Assembly (NCBI GenBank): GCA_036504595.1
Contig: DASXUX010000030.1
Coordinates: forward strand, 248,001 to 312,000
Direction of reading: 5' to 3'
DNA length: 64,000 bases
From: DASXUX01 sp036504595
Lineage (GTDB): Bacteria > Planctomycetota > SZUA-567 > H5-PLA8
This document shows, in pieces, positions 8,167-17,568 of the stretch (position 1 is the stretch's first letter; each line of letters opens with the position of its first letter). The translations under genes and the position numbers were made by a program. The notes under the pieces are model-generated. The model ran no database searches and was not told where the DNA came from. It saw only the letters and a program-made list of their open reading frames with translations.

Positions 8167-11100
8167 TTTTCGTCCTCTGAGCCGCTGTCATCTTCCTCGC
8201 GCGTATAATTAAGCATGGTGAAAAGCTTGTCCTCAATCTCGCGGACCGGCTTTACGTCCCTATCCACGTAAAGGCCGGCACGCCCCTTCCCCAGCCCGCG
8301 CAGAAACACGTAGACAACTCCGCCGAAGCTTTTTTCGTAGTCCAATCCAGCCTGTTCCAGCCAGCGCGCCACGGCGAGCGTGTAGAGCCAGTACTGGATT
8401 TTGTAGCGGTGCTTTTTCATGCAGCGGTCGAGCATGTCGTGTTCGTAGCTGAGCAGACGATTGCTCTTCCAGTCCAGGATGAAGTACTTTCCGTCATGGC
8501 GGAAGACGAGGTCAACGAAGCCGTTCAGAAACCCAAGCTCGTCGATTTCGATTCCCGGCGCCGCACGCTGTCGAATTGGCTGCGGCAGCGGGTAGTGGAA
8601 TTCGAGTTCAGAGACGCGGTCCTTCTCCTCAAGATTCCCCAGCCGCCATCCATCACCCAGAAGATCGACCTTCAGCGCAGAGCGCACCATCTGTGCAACC
8701 TGTCTGGCGTATGGGCGCTGCTTCTGAGCCTCCGGCGGCTCATTTACGTTCCAGTCTTGCATCGCCTGCGTGATCAGCCCGCCCATCGGCGAACGGTCCG
8801 CCGGCAAATCGCCGGGGAAGCTCAGCGCCTCTCTGAAGTCCACGCGTTCAAGCACGTCATGCAGTACCTGCCCGCTATTCACGCCCGGCGGCAATTCGTC
8901 CGGCTGCAGCTCCGGCGGTTCCGGCAGATCAATGTCCTCTTCTGGATCATTTTTTGCGGCCGGTCCCGTTGGGAGCGCCACCGCCTTCAGATCTTCGTCG
9001 TTCCTGCTCTGCCACTTTTCCTCTCCAAAATACCGGACGGAGTGCGACTTGCTCAGCCGCGAGAACGAGCGCATGCGCCGCGCGAGGCGGTGCAGCGGGA
9101 CAGCTTCGGGCTGGAGCGACTGGGCTGAGAACTCGAGCACTGCCGCAGCGTCAGCGGCTGGTGTCGATCCTATTTGCTCTTTTTCAGCGTGGATGCGCGA
9201 GAGTTCTTCACGTAATTCACGCACCGCAAGCCGCGCCGGCCGAGGGTTCCGGTCGATCCACGCCGTTTTGATCGCAGGCGCGAGATCGTTGCAGAGCGGG
9301 CCAGAGGATCGTCGTTCTTCCAGAAAGGGAACATAGAGGCAGTGTTTGGCGCGCGTGAGCGCCACGTAGAACAGGCGTCTTTCCTCACACTTGTCCTCTC
9401 TGTCAGCCGCGTTCTTCGCTTCAGGCGAATTAGTGAGATCGAAGACGACGCGATTGCCGCTATGGTACTTGCGGAAATCGTGGCGCTGCTTGCCGCTCGT
9501 GAAACCCGCGGCCAGAAACACGATCGGCGCCTGCAAGCCTTTGCTGGCGTGGACGGTCATGATCTGCACCTTCGCGTCTTCGCTTTCGATCCGGTGCAGA
9601 TCCTGATCCTGGCCCATGCTCTCGCTGCCCGCGCGCCAGCGGCGCAGTTTCAGCGCCAGCTCGTGGATGTCCAAATGTTCGCAGCGAGCCGCACGTTCAA
9701 GCGCCTCGGTAAGCTGAAGGTAATTCGCCGCGCGGCGCTCAGCCACAGAAGGGGCGGTAGTGCCGGCGTCCGGAGCCGGCACGCTTGAGTTCGCCGCGAA
9801 AGGACGCGGCGAACACAAACGTGCCACCTCCCAGGGGAGAGGGGGACCCGGTGGCGCTACCAGGTGGCGCTCCTCGTTTAGCCACAGCACGCCGGTGTCT
9901 TCGAGCAGCGACTGGAACAGCACACTCCACTCGCGGCGCTCGGCCAGATGGCGCCAGCGCGCGAGCCGGTACTTCACGGGATGTTCCGGCTGAAGTTCGT
10001 CGAAATGCGGAAGGTCGCCCATGTAGATCCGCAGGAATGGCGTGAGCAGGGCCTGGCGCATGAGTGCGGTGTTGTGTGGGTCGGCGAGCGCATCGAGCAT
10101 CAGGCTGAGGCTGGTGGCTTCCTGGGATTCGTAGATGCCGTCTTTTTTGTAGAAGGAGAATGGAATCTTCGCGCTGGCGAGCGCATTCTCGAACGGCTCG
10201 GCTTCGCTGCGCTTGCGCACCAGGATAAAGATGTCGCGCGCGTTCAGAGGCCGGTAAGCGGCGTCGTCCTTTTCACGAATCCGCATGCCTCCGCGCAGGA
10301 GCGCCTTGATCTCCGCGGCGACAAACGTGGCGTAGTCCTCGCGCGCCGGGCCGCAGTTCCCGTAGTTGTTGCAGTTGATAACGGTGACGGCGCTTGGCAG
10401 GTTCTTTCCTTCGTTCGGCAACGCATTCTTTTCAGTGGGGCGCGCAGATACTGACTTAAACTCACAACTTGGCAGGCTGGCAGCCTGGCCCGCGTCAAAC
10501 CATCCGGCGCCGCCGTCGTTTGCGGGCTTGAAAAGCAGGTCCAATGCGTCGAGGAGATCCTTGTCGGAGCGCCAGTTGGTATCGAGGTAGGTGAATTTCG
10601 CCTTCGCGCCGGCTTGCATCGATTGTTTTGCGGCAAGGTAGATTTCGACATCCGCTTGGCGGAAGCGGTAGATGGCTTGCTTCGGATCGCCGACAACCAG
10701 CAGATGCGGCGGCTGGTTGGGTTTCTTGTCGCGGATGAAGATGCGTTCAAGTATCTCCCACTGGATGCGATCGGTGTCCTGAAACTCGTCCACCAGGCCA
10801 TAGCGGAACTGCGCTCGCAGCGCGTCGCGCAAGTAGTGCACGGATTGCTTATCCTCGCGGCGCAACGCCTCGGCCAGGCGCATGAGCATATCGTTGAAGC
10901 TGATCACGCCGTGCTCGCGCTTGTACGCCTGCGTTTTTTCATAGACTTCGCGGATGGTCCAGGCATAGAGAAGCTGCGGCGCGGCGAAGAGCACCGGGCG
11001 CAGGCGCTCGGCCGCGTCGTAGAGTTTGCGCCAGCGCTGCAGGTGTGTTGCTGAATCGACGGCCCGGTTGGCGGACTTATTCCATTTCGCCTCGGTGATC

Positions 11101-11972
11101 AACGGGCGCTCAAACCCCTCTTTGATGAAGTCTTCCGCGGAAATGCTTTCGGACAGAAACTCCCACAGTCCGTCAGCGCGCTGGGGTGCTTTGTGGGCCA
11201 GGAGCAGCAACGGAGTGATGAACTTCGGCACCTTCGAGTTGGTGGACGTGCCATTGATGTTGAGCGCTCTGTAGTCGGCCGTGAAACGATTTGCCTCCGG
11301 GTCGTTCGGATCGAAGCCGTTGACCTGGCTAACAATTTCAGCGCACGCCTCTCGCACGGCCGGAAAGAAGACGGCTTCGTCGGGTGGCTTCTCGCCGCTG
11401 GGTTCCAGCATGTCTTCGTTTTCGCCGCCGCGCTGCCAAACGGTGAGAACCTTCAGCATGCGTTCACGGCAGGTGTCGTCGTAGCCAGAAAGCTTCAGCA
11501 GCGCCGGCAGGCGAGCGCCGAACTCAGGCCAGCGTTCACGAATATGTTCGTTCAAGAAGCGCTCGAAGATCGGCGTGTCGTCCACCACTTCCAGCTTGAA
11601 CTGCTCGCCGTTTTCGAATGCGTATTGCTGCAGCGCGCGCTGGCAGAAGCTGTGGATGGTGCTGATCGCGCCTTGATCGTAGTTGTTCAGCGCATCGCGC
11701 AGAAGCTTGATCTGATCGACGTCCAACGTGTGAGGGCGGCCGTTCTCCTGGATTTTGCCGGTCTGCAATGCCTTCTCGATGCTTTCGCGGACGCCGGCTT
11801 TCAGCTCGGATGTTGCGGCTTCGGTAAAGGTAAGCACCAGGAGCTTGTCGATGGTGCAGCGGGCCTCTTTGGAGGCCAACAAGTTGACGACCAGATTCTT
11901 GATCTTGTAGGTCTTGCCGGTGCCGGCGGAGGCTTCGACAATCTGATGCGAGTTTAATTCCGAAGCGCTCAT
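8163..11972 (-). CDS. recB: Exodeoxyribonuclease V subunit beta (RecB helicase-nuclease)
   Basis: 3'-5' helicase and nuclease subunit of RecBCD. UvrD-type motifs are present: EASAGTGKTY (residues 13-22), LTFTEAATSELK, ISTIHSFCQRAL, LVDEFQDTD (about 390), GDPKQAIYRFR and VQIMTVHASKGL (about 801). The C-terminal RecB nuclease domain has GFVDLVFRHDGKYFILDWKSN ending near residue 1167, with the catalytic D and D-x-K. Length (1269 aa) is normal. Residues about 707-741 (proline-rich, PLPWEV...AANSSVPAPDAG) are encoded by a 19-bp-armed palindrome that recurs near 62.65 kb, so this is probably a repeat insertion in the inter-domain region. The gene overlaps recC and recD by 4 nt each, indicating a coupled operon. 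Confidence 0.94.
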   Translation of the reverse strand: MSASELNSHQIVEASAGTGKTYKIKNLVVNLLASKEARCTIDKLLVLTFTEAATSELKAGVRESIEKALQTGKIQENGRPHTLDVDQIKLLRDALNNYDQGAISTIHSFCQRALQQYAFENGEQFKLEVVDDTPIFERFLNEHIRERWPEFGARLPALLKLSGYDDTCRERMLKVLTVWQRGGENEDMLEPSGEKPPDEAVFFPAVREACAEIVSQVNGFDPNDPEANRFTADYRALNINGTSTNSKVPKFITPLLLLAHKAPQRADGLWEFLSESISAEDFIKEGFERPLITEAKWNKSANRAVDSATHLQRWRKLYDAAERLRPVLFAAPQLLYAWTIREVYEKTQAYKREHGVISFNDMLMRLAEALRREDKQSVHYLRDALRAQFRYGLVDEFQDTDRIQWEILERIFIRDKKPNQPPHLLVVGDPKQAIYRFRQADVEIYLAAKQSMQAGAKAKFTYLDTNWRSDKDLLDALDLLFKPANDGGAGWFDAGQAASLPSCEFKSVSARPTEKNALPNEGKNLPSAVTVINCNNYGNCGPAREDYATFVAAEIKALLRGGMRIREKDDAAYRPLNARDIFILVRKRSEAEPFENALASAKIPFSFYKKDGIYESQEATSLSLMLDALADPHNTALMRQALLTPFLRIYMGDLPHFDELQPEHPVKYRLARWRHLAERREWSVLFQSLLEDTGVLWLNEERHLVAPPGPPLPWEVARLCSPRPFAANSSVPAPDAGTTAPSVAERRAANYLQLTEALERAARCEHLDIHELALKLRRWRAGSESMGQDQDLHRIESEDAKVQIMTVHASKGLQAPIVFLAAGFTSGKQRHDFRKYHSGNRVVFDLTNSPEAKNAADREDKCEERRLFYVALTRAKHCLYVPFLEERRSSGPLCNDLAPAIKTAWIDRNPRPARLAVRELREELSRIHAEKEQIGSTPAADAAAVLEFSAQSLQPEAVPLHRLARRMRSFSRLSKSHSVRYFGEEKWQSRNDEDLKAVALPTGPAAKNDPEEDIDLPEPPELQPDELPPGVNSGQVLHDVLERVDFREALSFPGDLPADRSPMGGLITQAMQDWNVNEPPEAQKQRPYARQVAQMVRSALKVDLLGDGWRLGNLEEKDRVSELEFHYPLPQPIRQRAAPGIEIDELGFLNGFVDLVFRHDGKYFILDWKSNRLLSYEHDMLDRCMKKHRYKIQYWLYTLAVARWLEQAGLDYEKSFGGVVYVFLRGLGKGRAGLYVDRDVKPVREIEDKLFTMLNYTREEDDSGSEDEK
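9781..9830. repeat. CACGCTTGAGTTCGC palindrome (family C) inside recB
   Basis: Arms 9781-9799 and 9806-9824 pair at 17 of 19 positions and are followed by CCACCT. A second copy with the same sequence order and tail lies between genes at 62,650-62,696. Confidence 0.8.
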
Positions 11973-14900
11973 GCTTTCACCTCGCCTTTGAGAATTTCAG
12001 TCAGATGCTGCTTGATCATCTCGATGGCTTTGGTCGTTGTGTTTCGTTTTACGAATTCCATGAAACGCGGCGGCTTTGACTTCTGGCCGAAGCCGTCGGC
12101 ATCGCGCTCGATGTTGCCGCGCAACGTGGCGAGGAACGTCTGTTCGTCGAAGTTTTTTCCGCCCGGCATCAACTCCGGCTTGATCGCTGCGACAGCCTTG
12201 AACGGAACGTCTTCCAGGGCGTCCCACTGCGGCGCGATGAGCGCCAGCGCCAGGCGCCGCAAGTACTCCTGGGCGACGGATGGTTCCGGCACCGAATACC
12301 GGCAGCGGAGGGATTTGTCGCGGTAGATGACGTGGATCGAGAATGTTCCCCCACCCCACCACGTCGAGAACTTCGGGTGCACGCCGTTGCCGCCGGCCGC
12401 GGCGGCCATCATCAGCAGGAATGGAGCACACACGTGCGGGGTCAGTTTCAGTCCGTCGCGATGTTTTGCCATGCAGACGATGAACGCGTGGCGGTTGCCG
12501 TCGGCGTCGGTGGCGATCAAGTCGCACGAACCGCTGATCTTCAGTTTGATATCGCGCTTGGGATTGCCGGGAATGCTCGCGTCAAGCAGCAGTTCATCAA
12601 ACGTCTGCACGGTCTTGTGCTGCACGAAGGCCGGGCCGAGCACGACGGCCGTCAAGCTGTCCTTCTTCAGAGTTTTGCAGGCAGTCAGCAGTTCCGTGTC
12701 CAGTCCGTCCATCAATCCCATCGACACCTGGATCTGCTCGGCGATCTTTTCGTACTCATAGGCCTTGAATCCCCCGGGCGGCGTTTCCGCGCGCCAATAG
12801 GCCTGCTGATGCAGTTCCTGGAGCGTGCCTTCTTTCATGGCTTGAAAGACGGCGGAGGGCGTATTCAGGTCCTTGGCGGGCGTTTCAAGCACCCGGCGAA
12901 CCGCGTCGCTGCAGATGGTCCGCTGGCGGAAGAACTGCGTCTGGCTGGGAATATCTTCGGCCATCGCGGCGTCGTCTTCTTCGTCGCCGAACTTGCTGAA
13001 ATGGAGATGGTACTGGCAGATGGCCTGGATGGGGTCCTCGAGAAAACCGGCCAGTTGCTTCAGGCTGACTTCGACGATCTCGGTCGGCGCGGCCGCGGTG
13101 AGGGGCTCGCTCGGAACAGATGGCCCCGTGACCCACAGGCGCATGTCCCGTTGGACATTTTGGGCGACGACTTCAAAGGGCGCCGGCGGCTGCTTTCCAC
13201 GAGCCTTCAGATCCTGCAAGGCGAGCAGGCGGTCATTCAGGAAGAAGCTTTGCGCGGGAAGGTCGGTCCAGGGTGGTGAGGGGTGAGTGGTGAGGGGTGA
13301 GGGGTCAGTGGTGAGTGGTTTCTGCGCGGGCGGCAGACAGCGAGCGTGCCAGCTCTTGAGCGGAATGTGCTGAATCTTAAACTGCGACTCCCCCCCTTTC
13401 TTTACAGCCATTTTCGGCGCGAGGAAGCTGCGCAGTTCGTTTACGATGGAGCAGGGCTCGAATTTTTCCGCCTTCTGCAAATCCTGGTTCACGTAGGTCA
13501 GGTACAGTTTGTTGCGCGCGGAGAGCACGGTCTCGAGCATCGCGTGGCGTCCGAGCTGGCCTTGCGTCAGACCCGTGCCGCGGCCGAGGTCCAGAATGGT
13601 GCGGCTGTCGGCGGGCGGGTAACAACCTTCGCCCAGGCCGAGCACATAGACGATTTTGAAGGGCACAGGGCGGCCGGGGCGCAGAGCGGAGATCGTCACG
13701 CCGCCGAGCAGGTAGCTGCCGGTGCGGCTGCTGAGTTCGATCAAGCCATCTTGAACGAGTTGCCGGACGACTTCCAGGCTGAGCTTTGGGCATTGGCCGT
13801 TCCGGTCGTAGATCGCAAGAATCTGCTCGTCATTCTTCAGGGCCGCGAGCGTTCTGCGCAAGGCGCTGCGCACGGGCTGCTCTTCCTTGCGATCGGCCGG
13901 CACATCCAGAAATGTATCGAAGTACTTTTCCAGGCTGGCGCTCCATTGTTCCAAGGTGCGGGGTTCGCGAAGCTCGCTGCGCCATTCGATCAAGCTTTCG
14001 AGGGTTTCAAAGAGCAGGTCGGCGGCGGCAGAGGCGCTTTGCATATCGGCGAAGGGCACGACGCACTGGTCGCCGGCAAGCAGCCCGCGCTCGGGGTCGC
14101 TGCAATCCATGACGCGGCCCATGCGCATGCGTTTGAAGGCGTGCAGCCAGGAATAAACCTCCAGGCCGGGAGAGATGTCGTCTTCGCCGCCGCGGCAGAT
14201 ATTCAGCTTGTCGGCCCAGGACAACCACAAATCCGCATCGGCGCGATCCATTCCGAAGCGCGCCTGAAAGCATGGATTGCCAACCAGGTCGAAGACTTCG
14301 CGGCGCGTGAAACCTTCCTCGCCGATATTCAGCAGCGCCAATGCGGCTTGAGCGTACGCGCTGTCTTCGGCCGCTGACGAATCCAGCAGATTGTACGGAA
14401 GCGGTCTTTTGAGCAGCCGGGGAATGCGCCCGAAAACAGCTTCGATTGCCGGCTTGTAGGTTGCCATGTCCGGCACCAGGACCGCGATGTCGGTGAGTTC
14501 GACGTCGGGCCAGCCGTCGATGACGTTCTGCGCGATGCTGTTGTAGACCGTCTCGACTTCGTGCCGCACGCTGGGACAGCCGGCCACTTGAAGGCTGGTG
14601 TCCTGAACCAAGCCATCGGGAAGATCGGCCTCTCCGAGAAGGTGTCGCTGAAGTCTAAAGAGGAGGGTGTTGCTGCAATCCGGGACGATTGCGTTAGTGG
14701 CGCAATCCGGGAGGATTGCGCCACTCAGGCGCTGCAGCATCTTCTGGCGCTTTTCAGCCAACTTACCCCACTGCTCGCGCAGATCGTCGCCGGAGTTCTT
14801 TATGCCGGACCAGTCGAGCTCATAGATCACAAGATCCCGATGCTCGCTCAGCGTGCGCAGGATCGTTTCCATCTCCGGCGCGGGGTCTGGCAGAGTGAAG

Positions 14901-15631
14901 AGATAAAGCGGGAGCTTGTCTGCGAGTTTGGAGGCGTCGAAGCGTTTGGAACCGAGGAGCTGGCGGGCGTATTCTGGCAGGCTGATGTACTCGCGGCCGG
15001 TTTTCTCACGGATGCGATCCCGCAGGCCACCGGTCGCGAAAAGTGCGTGATAGATGCGTCCCTGGCATTGGTTCTGTGGGGCCTTCTCGTCGAAACGACC
15101 GGCTTTCCACGCCTTGACGAGTTCGGGTTGCCACATTTCGTAATCGCGGAACAGGCGTGCGATGTAATCGGCCAGTTGCCACTGCCGGCGGATCTGACCG
15201 GTGGGCCCGTCATCCGCGTGGATGTAGTCCTGGAGGTGGCGCAAGTCTCCGCAATCCGGGAGCATTGCGCTACGGTCGTTGAGCACCGCGTAGATCATCA
15301 TGAGCAACGGTTCGCGAACCAGACGCGTGGCGACGGGCGTTTCGCCGGGCACGGCTTCGACGCCGGGTTCGTCTTTACGGCGCTCACGATCGCATTCGGC
15401 GAGCAGGTTCCAGAGGCCGGACTCGATGTACTCCGCCTGCAGATGCACGGCGACTTTGGTGCCGGTGCCGGCCAGGCGCAGGCGCAGCCATTTTTCAAGC
15501 TGGAGATTGGGGACGAAAATGCGGGGCTTGAGGAACGGATCGCGCTCGGCCTTGCGGTGCGCGAGAATTGCGTTTGAAAGATGCTCCGCGAGCGCTTCCA
15601 ACGTGCCGTGCTGAACGGCGCTGATAGCCAT
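11969..15631 (-). CDS. recC: Exodeoxyribonuclease V subunit gamma (RecC)
   Basis: RecC scaffold/Chi-recognition subunit with an inactivated helicase fold. Family features include FVPNLQLEKWLRLRLA near the N-terminus, a LFTLPDPAPEM segment and the ILDLGRGTGLTQGQLGRH region. The ATG at 15,631 is preferred because GAGGAG lies 8 bases upstream; a GTG three codons earlier (15,640) would overlap that site. Three segments are repeat-derived: residues about 119-129 (NDRSAMLPDCGD), about 300-320 (ILPDCATNAIVPDCS) and about 769-787 (TTDPSPLTTHPSPP). The first two are encoded by GCGCAATCC palindromes and the third by GTGAGTGGTGAGGGGTGA-type repeats. Length (about 1220 aa) is slightly above the usual. 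First gene of the recCBD operon. Confidence 0.92.
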   Translation of the reverse strand: MAISAVQHGTLEALAEHLSNAILAHRKAERDPFLKPRIFVPNLQLEKWLRLRLAGTGTKVAVHLQAEYIESGLWNLLAECDRERRKDEPGVEAVPGETPVATRLVREPLLMMIYAVLNDRSAMLPDCGDLRHLQDYIHADDGPTGQIRRQWQLADYIARLFRDYEMWQPELVKAWKAGRFDEKAPQNQCQGRIYHALFATGGLRDRIREKTGREYISLPEYARQLLGSKRFDASKLADKLPLYLFTLPDPAPEMETILRTLSEHRDLVIYELDWSGIKNSGDDLREQWGKLAEKRQKMLQRLSGAILPDCATNAIVPDCSNTLLFRLQRHLLGEADLPDGLVQDTSLQVAGCPSVRHEVETVYNSIAQNVIDGWPDVELTDIAVLVPDMATYKPAIEAVFGRIPRLLKRPLPYNLLDSSAAEDSAYAQAALALLNIGEEGFTRREVFDLVGNPCFQARFGMDRADADLWLSWADKLNICRGGEDDISPGLEVYSWLHAFKRMRMGRVMDCSDPERGLLAGDQCVVPFADMQSASAAADLLFETLESLIEWRSELREPRTLEQWSASLEKYFDTFLDVPADRKEEQPVRSALRRTLAALKNDEQILAIYDRNGQCPKLSLEVVRQLVQDGLIELSSRTGSYLLGGVTISALRPGRPVPFKIVYVLGLGEGCYPPADSRTILDLGRGTGLTQGQLGRHAMLETVLSARNKLYLTYVNQDLQKAEKFEPCSIVNELRSFLAPKMAVKKGGESQFKIQHIPLKSWHARCLPPAQKPLTTDPSPLTTHPSPPWTDLPAQSFFLNDRLLALQDLKARGKQPPAPFEVVAQNVQRDMRLWVTGPSVPSEPLTAAAPTEIVEVSLKQLAGFLEDPIQAICQYHLHFSKFGDEEDDAAMAEDIPSQTQFFRQRTICSDAVRRVLETPAKDLNTPSAVFQAMKEGTLQELHQQAYWRAETPPGGFKAYEYEKIAEQIQVSMGLMDGLDTELLTACKTLKKDSLTAVVLGPAFVQHKTVQTFDELLLDASIPGNPKRDIKLKISGSCDLIATDADGNRHAFIVCMAKHRDGLKLTPHVCAPFLLMMAAAAGGNGVHPKFSTWWGGGTFSIHVIYRDKSLRCRYSVPEPSVAQEYLRRLALALIAPQWDALEDVPFKAVAAIKPELMPGGKNFDEQTFLATLRGNIERDADGFGQKSKPPRFMEFVKRNTTTKAIEMIKQHLTEILKGEVKA
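13270..13320. repeat. GGTGAGGGGTGAGTGGTGAG tandem repeat inside recC
   Basis: Short imperfect tandem units of GGTGAGGGGTGA/GGTGAGTGGT lie in the recC reading frame. They are translated as the alternating PSPLTTHPSPP-like peptide. Confidence 0.7.
14675..14724. repeat. Two adjacent GCGCAATCC palindromes (family B) inside recC
   Basis: The first copy is imperfect (14,675-14,692). The second has perfect 12-bp arms GTGGCGCAATCC (14,697-14,708) and GGATTGCGCCAC (14,713-14,724) around GGGA. Both are translated in frame within recC. Confidence 0.8.
15250..15271. repeat. Third GCGCAATCC palindrome copy inside recC
   Basis: CGCAATCCGGGAGCATTGCG spans 15,250-15,269, one mismatch away from the other family B copies. 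It is read in frame as part of the AMLPDCG peptide. Confidence 0.7.
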
Positions 15632-16010
15632 GCCGGACACTCCTCGATTTCAAACAACTACATTTCAACGCGGCATTTTCTGTCGCAACCGGAAGGAACG
15701 CAAGCCATCGCCGGCGGAACTTGACGAGGAACGTGCTTGGCTGTTGGCTCTTGGCTCTTGGCTCTTGGACGCGCGCCTGCTTTTCGACTGATCTACAGGA
15801 TTGCAGAAATCTCAACAGAAACGGTTAGGCATACCGATTACTGTGCAGCCGAGCTGCTAAGTTATTTGAACATAACAATTTGGCCATCTTTGTGCGCGGG
15901 GCACTTCAGCATGATAATCCTAAACATTAGCACTGGATTGCTAGCTATTTGGGGCGTTCACGACATATAGTCTGCACAGGAATGGGGCCAACGGCTGAGG
16001 AGGGACGGAC
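15632..16010. other. Intergenic region between recC and mtaB
   Basis: About 380 bp separate the divergent recC and mtaB genes. It contains four 7-bp units of TTGGCTC/TTGGCTG (15,737-15,768), then an AT-richer stretch (15,800-15,970) where promoters for mtaB are expected. A TATAGT that could act as a -10 box lies at 15,966-15,971, but I see no convincing -35. No gene is supported here. Confidence 0.5.
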
Positions 16011-17390
16011 ATGAAGCGTTTCGACAAGCTCGCCATCACCAAGCTGGACGATTTCATTTACGGCCGGGCTCCGCTGCCCGTGCAGCTCAAGAACGGGCTG
16101 AGCATCGGCGGAGGGACGGTCTATCCGGAGCTCAATTTCACTCTGCCGCCGATCGACATCAACGCCGAAACCATGCCGCAGGTGTGCGCGGAGTACACGG
16201 AGATGATCGAAGGCGCGTGCGCACGCGCGGTCGAGCTACAGGCGCCGGGGCTGGTGGTTGAATTCGAATTGCTTCCGCCGATGACCATGCAACCGGAGTG
16301 GGGCGCGGAGATCACGGCCATTCTACGCAACCGGCTGAATGAATACGCGCGCAACGACGGCCTGAAGAGCGCGCTGCGTGTCACGCCCAACGACATTCGC
16401 GACCATGAACGGCCGCCGAAGATGAAGGGGCATCTGTGGGACAAGATGGTGCGCAGCTTTGAACTGTGCTGCCAGGCCGGCGCGGATTTTCTGGCGATCG
16501 AATCGACGGGCGGAAAGGAAGTCAATGACGACGCCATGCTCGACGGCGACATCCGCACGGTGACGTTCGCGCTGGGCTCCCTGGCCAGCCGCGATATGGC
16601 GTTCCTGTGGGACAAGATCGTGAAGGTCTGCGACAAGAACGGAGCGATTGCCAGCGGTGACACGGCGTGCGGGTTCGGCAACACGGCGATGGTGCTTGCG
16701 GACCGCAAGTACCTGCCGCGCGTGTTCGCGGCGACGATCCGCGTGATGACCGTCGCGCGCAGCTTGGTCGCGTATGAACGGGGGGCGGTCGGCCCGAGCA
16801 AGGATTGCGCGTACGAAGGGCCGTACCTGAAGGCGATCACCGGCTGTCCGATCGCCATGGAAGGCGCCATTGCGGCGTGCGCGCATCTTTCGCCAGTGGG
16901 AAACGTTTCGCAGGCGCTGGCGGATTTGTGGAGCAACGAATCGGTACAGAATGTGAAACTACTGGGCGGAATGGCGCCGACGGTTTGCGTCGAACAGCTT
17001 ATCTTCGCCACGCGCCTGATGAACGTCGCGAGCCAGCATGGGCCTCAGGGCGCTCGCATGTTGCGCGACTGGCTGGTCGAGTCGGATGCAAAGTTCGACC
17101 CGCAGGCGTACGTGCTGCGGCCGGACGTGGTGCTGAAACTGTCGAAGGAAATCATCCAGGAGCCGACGCCGTACTTGCGCACGCGGCGCGCCGCGATCGC
17201 GACACTGGCGTTATTGCGCGAAGCTGTCGCCAGCGGAGCGGTGAGCATTCCACCGATGGAGCAATCCTGGCTGAGCCGGCTGTCATCGCAGGCGGACACG
17301 CTGCCTGTGGACGAGGAGCAGTTGATCGCCGAAATCGTGCCGGCGCTGGATCCGGCGAAGGTGGCGATTGGGGAGTATTTGACGAAATAA
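16011..17390 (+). CDS. mtaB: Methanol:corrinoid methyltransferase MtaB
   Basis: Zinc enzyme that transfers the methyl group of methanol to a corrinoid protein (MtaC). The length (459 aa) and motifs match MtaB. Candidate zinc ligands are Glu164 in IESTGGKE, Cys220 in SGDTACGFGNTAM and Cys266 in SKDCAYEG. The first two fall at the same numbers as the known ligands of the Methanosarcina barkeri enzyme (Glu164, Cys220, Cys269). The motif AITGCPIAMEG is also present. A strong GAGGAGGGA site precedes ATG 16,011. No corrinoid protein (MtaC) or MtaA gene is in the window, and the prophage begins only 69 bp after the stop, so an original downstream partner may have been displaced or may lie elsewhere. 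Confidence 0.9.
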   Translation: MKRFDKLAITKLDDFIYGRAPLPVQLKNGLSIGGGTVYPELNFTLPPIDINAETMPQVCAEYTEMIEGACARAVELQAPGLVVEFELLPPMTMQPEWGAEITAILRNRLNEYARNDGLKSALRVTPNDIRDHERPPKMKGHLWDKMVRSFELCCQAGADFLAIESTGGKEVNDDAMLDGDIRTVTFALGSLASRDMAFLWDKIVKVCDKNGAIASGDTACGFGNTAMVLADRKYLPRVFAATIRVMTVARSLVAYERGAVGPSKDCAYEGPYLKAITGCPIAMEGAIAACAHLSPVGNVSQALADLWSNESVQNVKLLGGMAPTVCVEQLIFATRLMNVASQHGPQGARMLRDWLVESDAKFDPQAYVLRPDVVLKLSKEIIQEPTPYLRTRRAAIATLALLREAVASGAVSIPPMEQSWLSRLSSQADTLPVDEEQLIAEIVPALDPAKVAIGEYLTK

Positions 17391-17450
17391 GCCGCGAGCA
17401 ACCCCACCCCACGTTCGGCGGCGGTGCCGCAGCCGAATAGCTCACGTCGG

Positions 17451-17473
17451 CCCTCTCCCCGGCGGGGGATACC
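17451..17473. other. attL (left prophage junction)
   Basis: The 11-bp core CCGGCGGGGGA is at 17,459-17,469 and recurs at attR (52,363-52,373). The host half is CCCTCTCCCC (17,451-17,460), preceded by GCTCACGTCGGCC, which also precedes a host repeat at 61,175. The phage half begins with TACCCGCCC. GATACC (17,468-17,473) is the right arm of a dyad in the reconstructed attP. Confidence 0.85.
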
Positions 17474-17568
17474 CGCCCACCTATGTACGCCTCGTATTTC
17501 TGTAAAAAAGACTTGTAAAACTGTTTTCGCATGGTAAGGTTACTCCGTCACCAACGGAGGCCAGAACC

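Noticed and set aside
12332..15577. Long rightward ORFs opposite recC (for example 13,346-14,377 and 14,561-15,577)
   Set aside because: They are antisense shadows of the strongly supported recC gene; they lack ribosome sites and any protein family signs.
15737..15970. 77-codon ORF between recC and mtaB
   Set aside because: It includes the TTGGCTC tandem repeat, has no ribosome site and shows no protein-like composition.
17391..17568. tRNA gene as attachment site
   Set aside because: No cloverleaf or tRNA-like sequence is seen; the core lies in a GC-rich palindrome shared with other intergenic sites.
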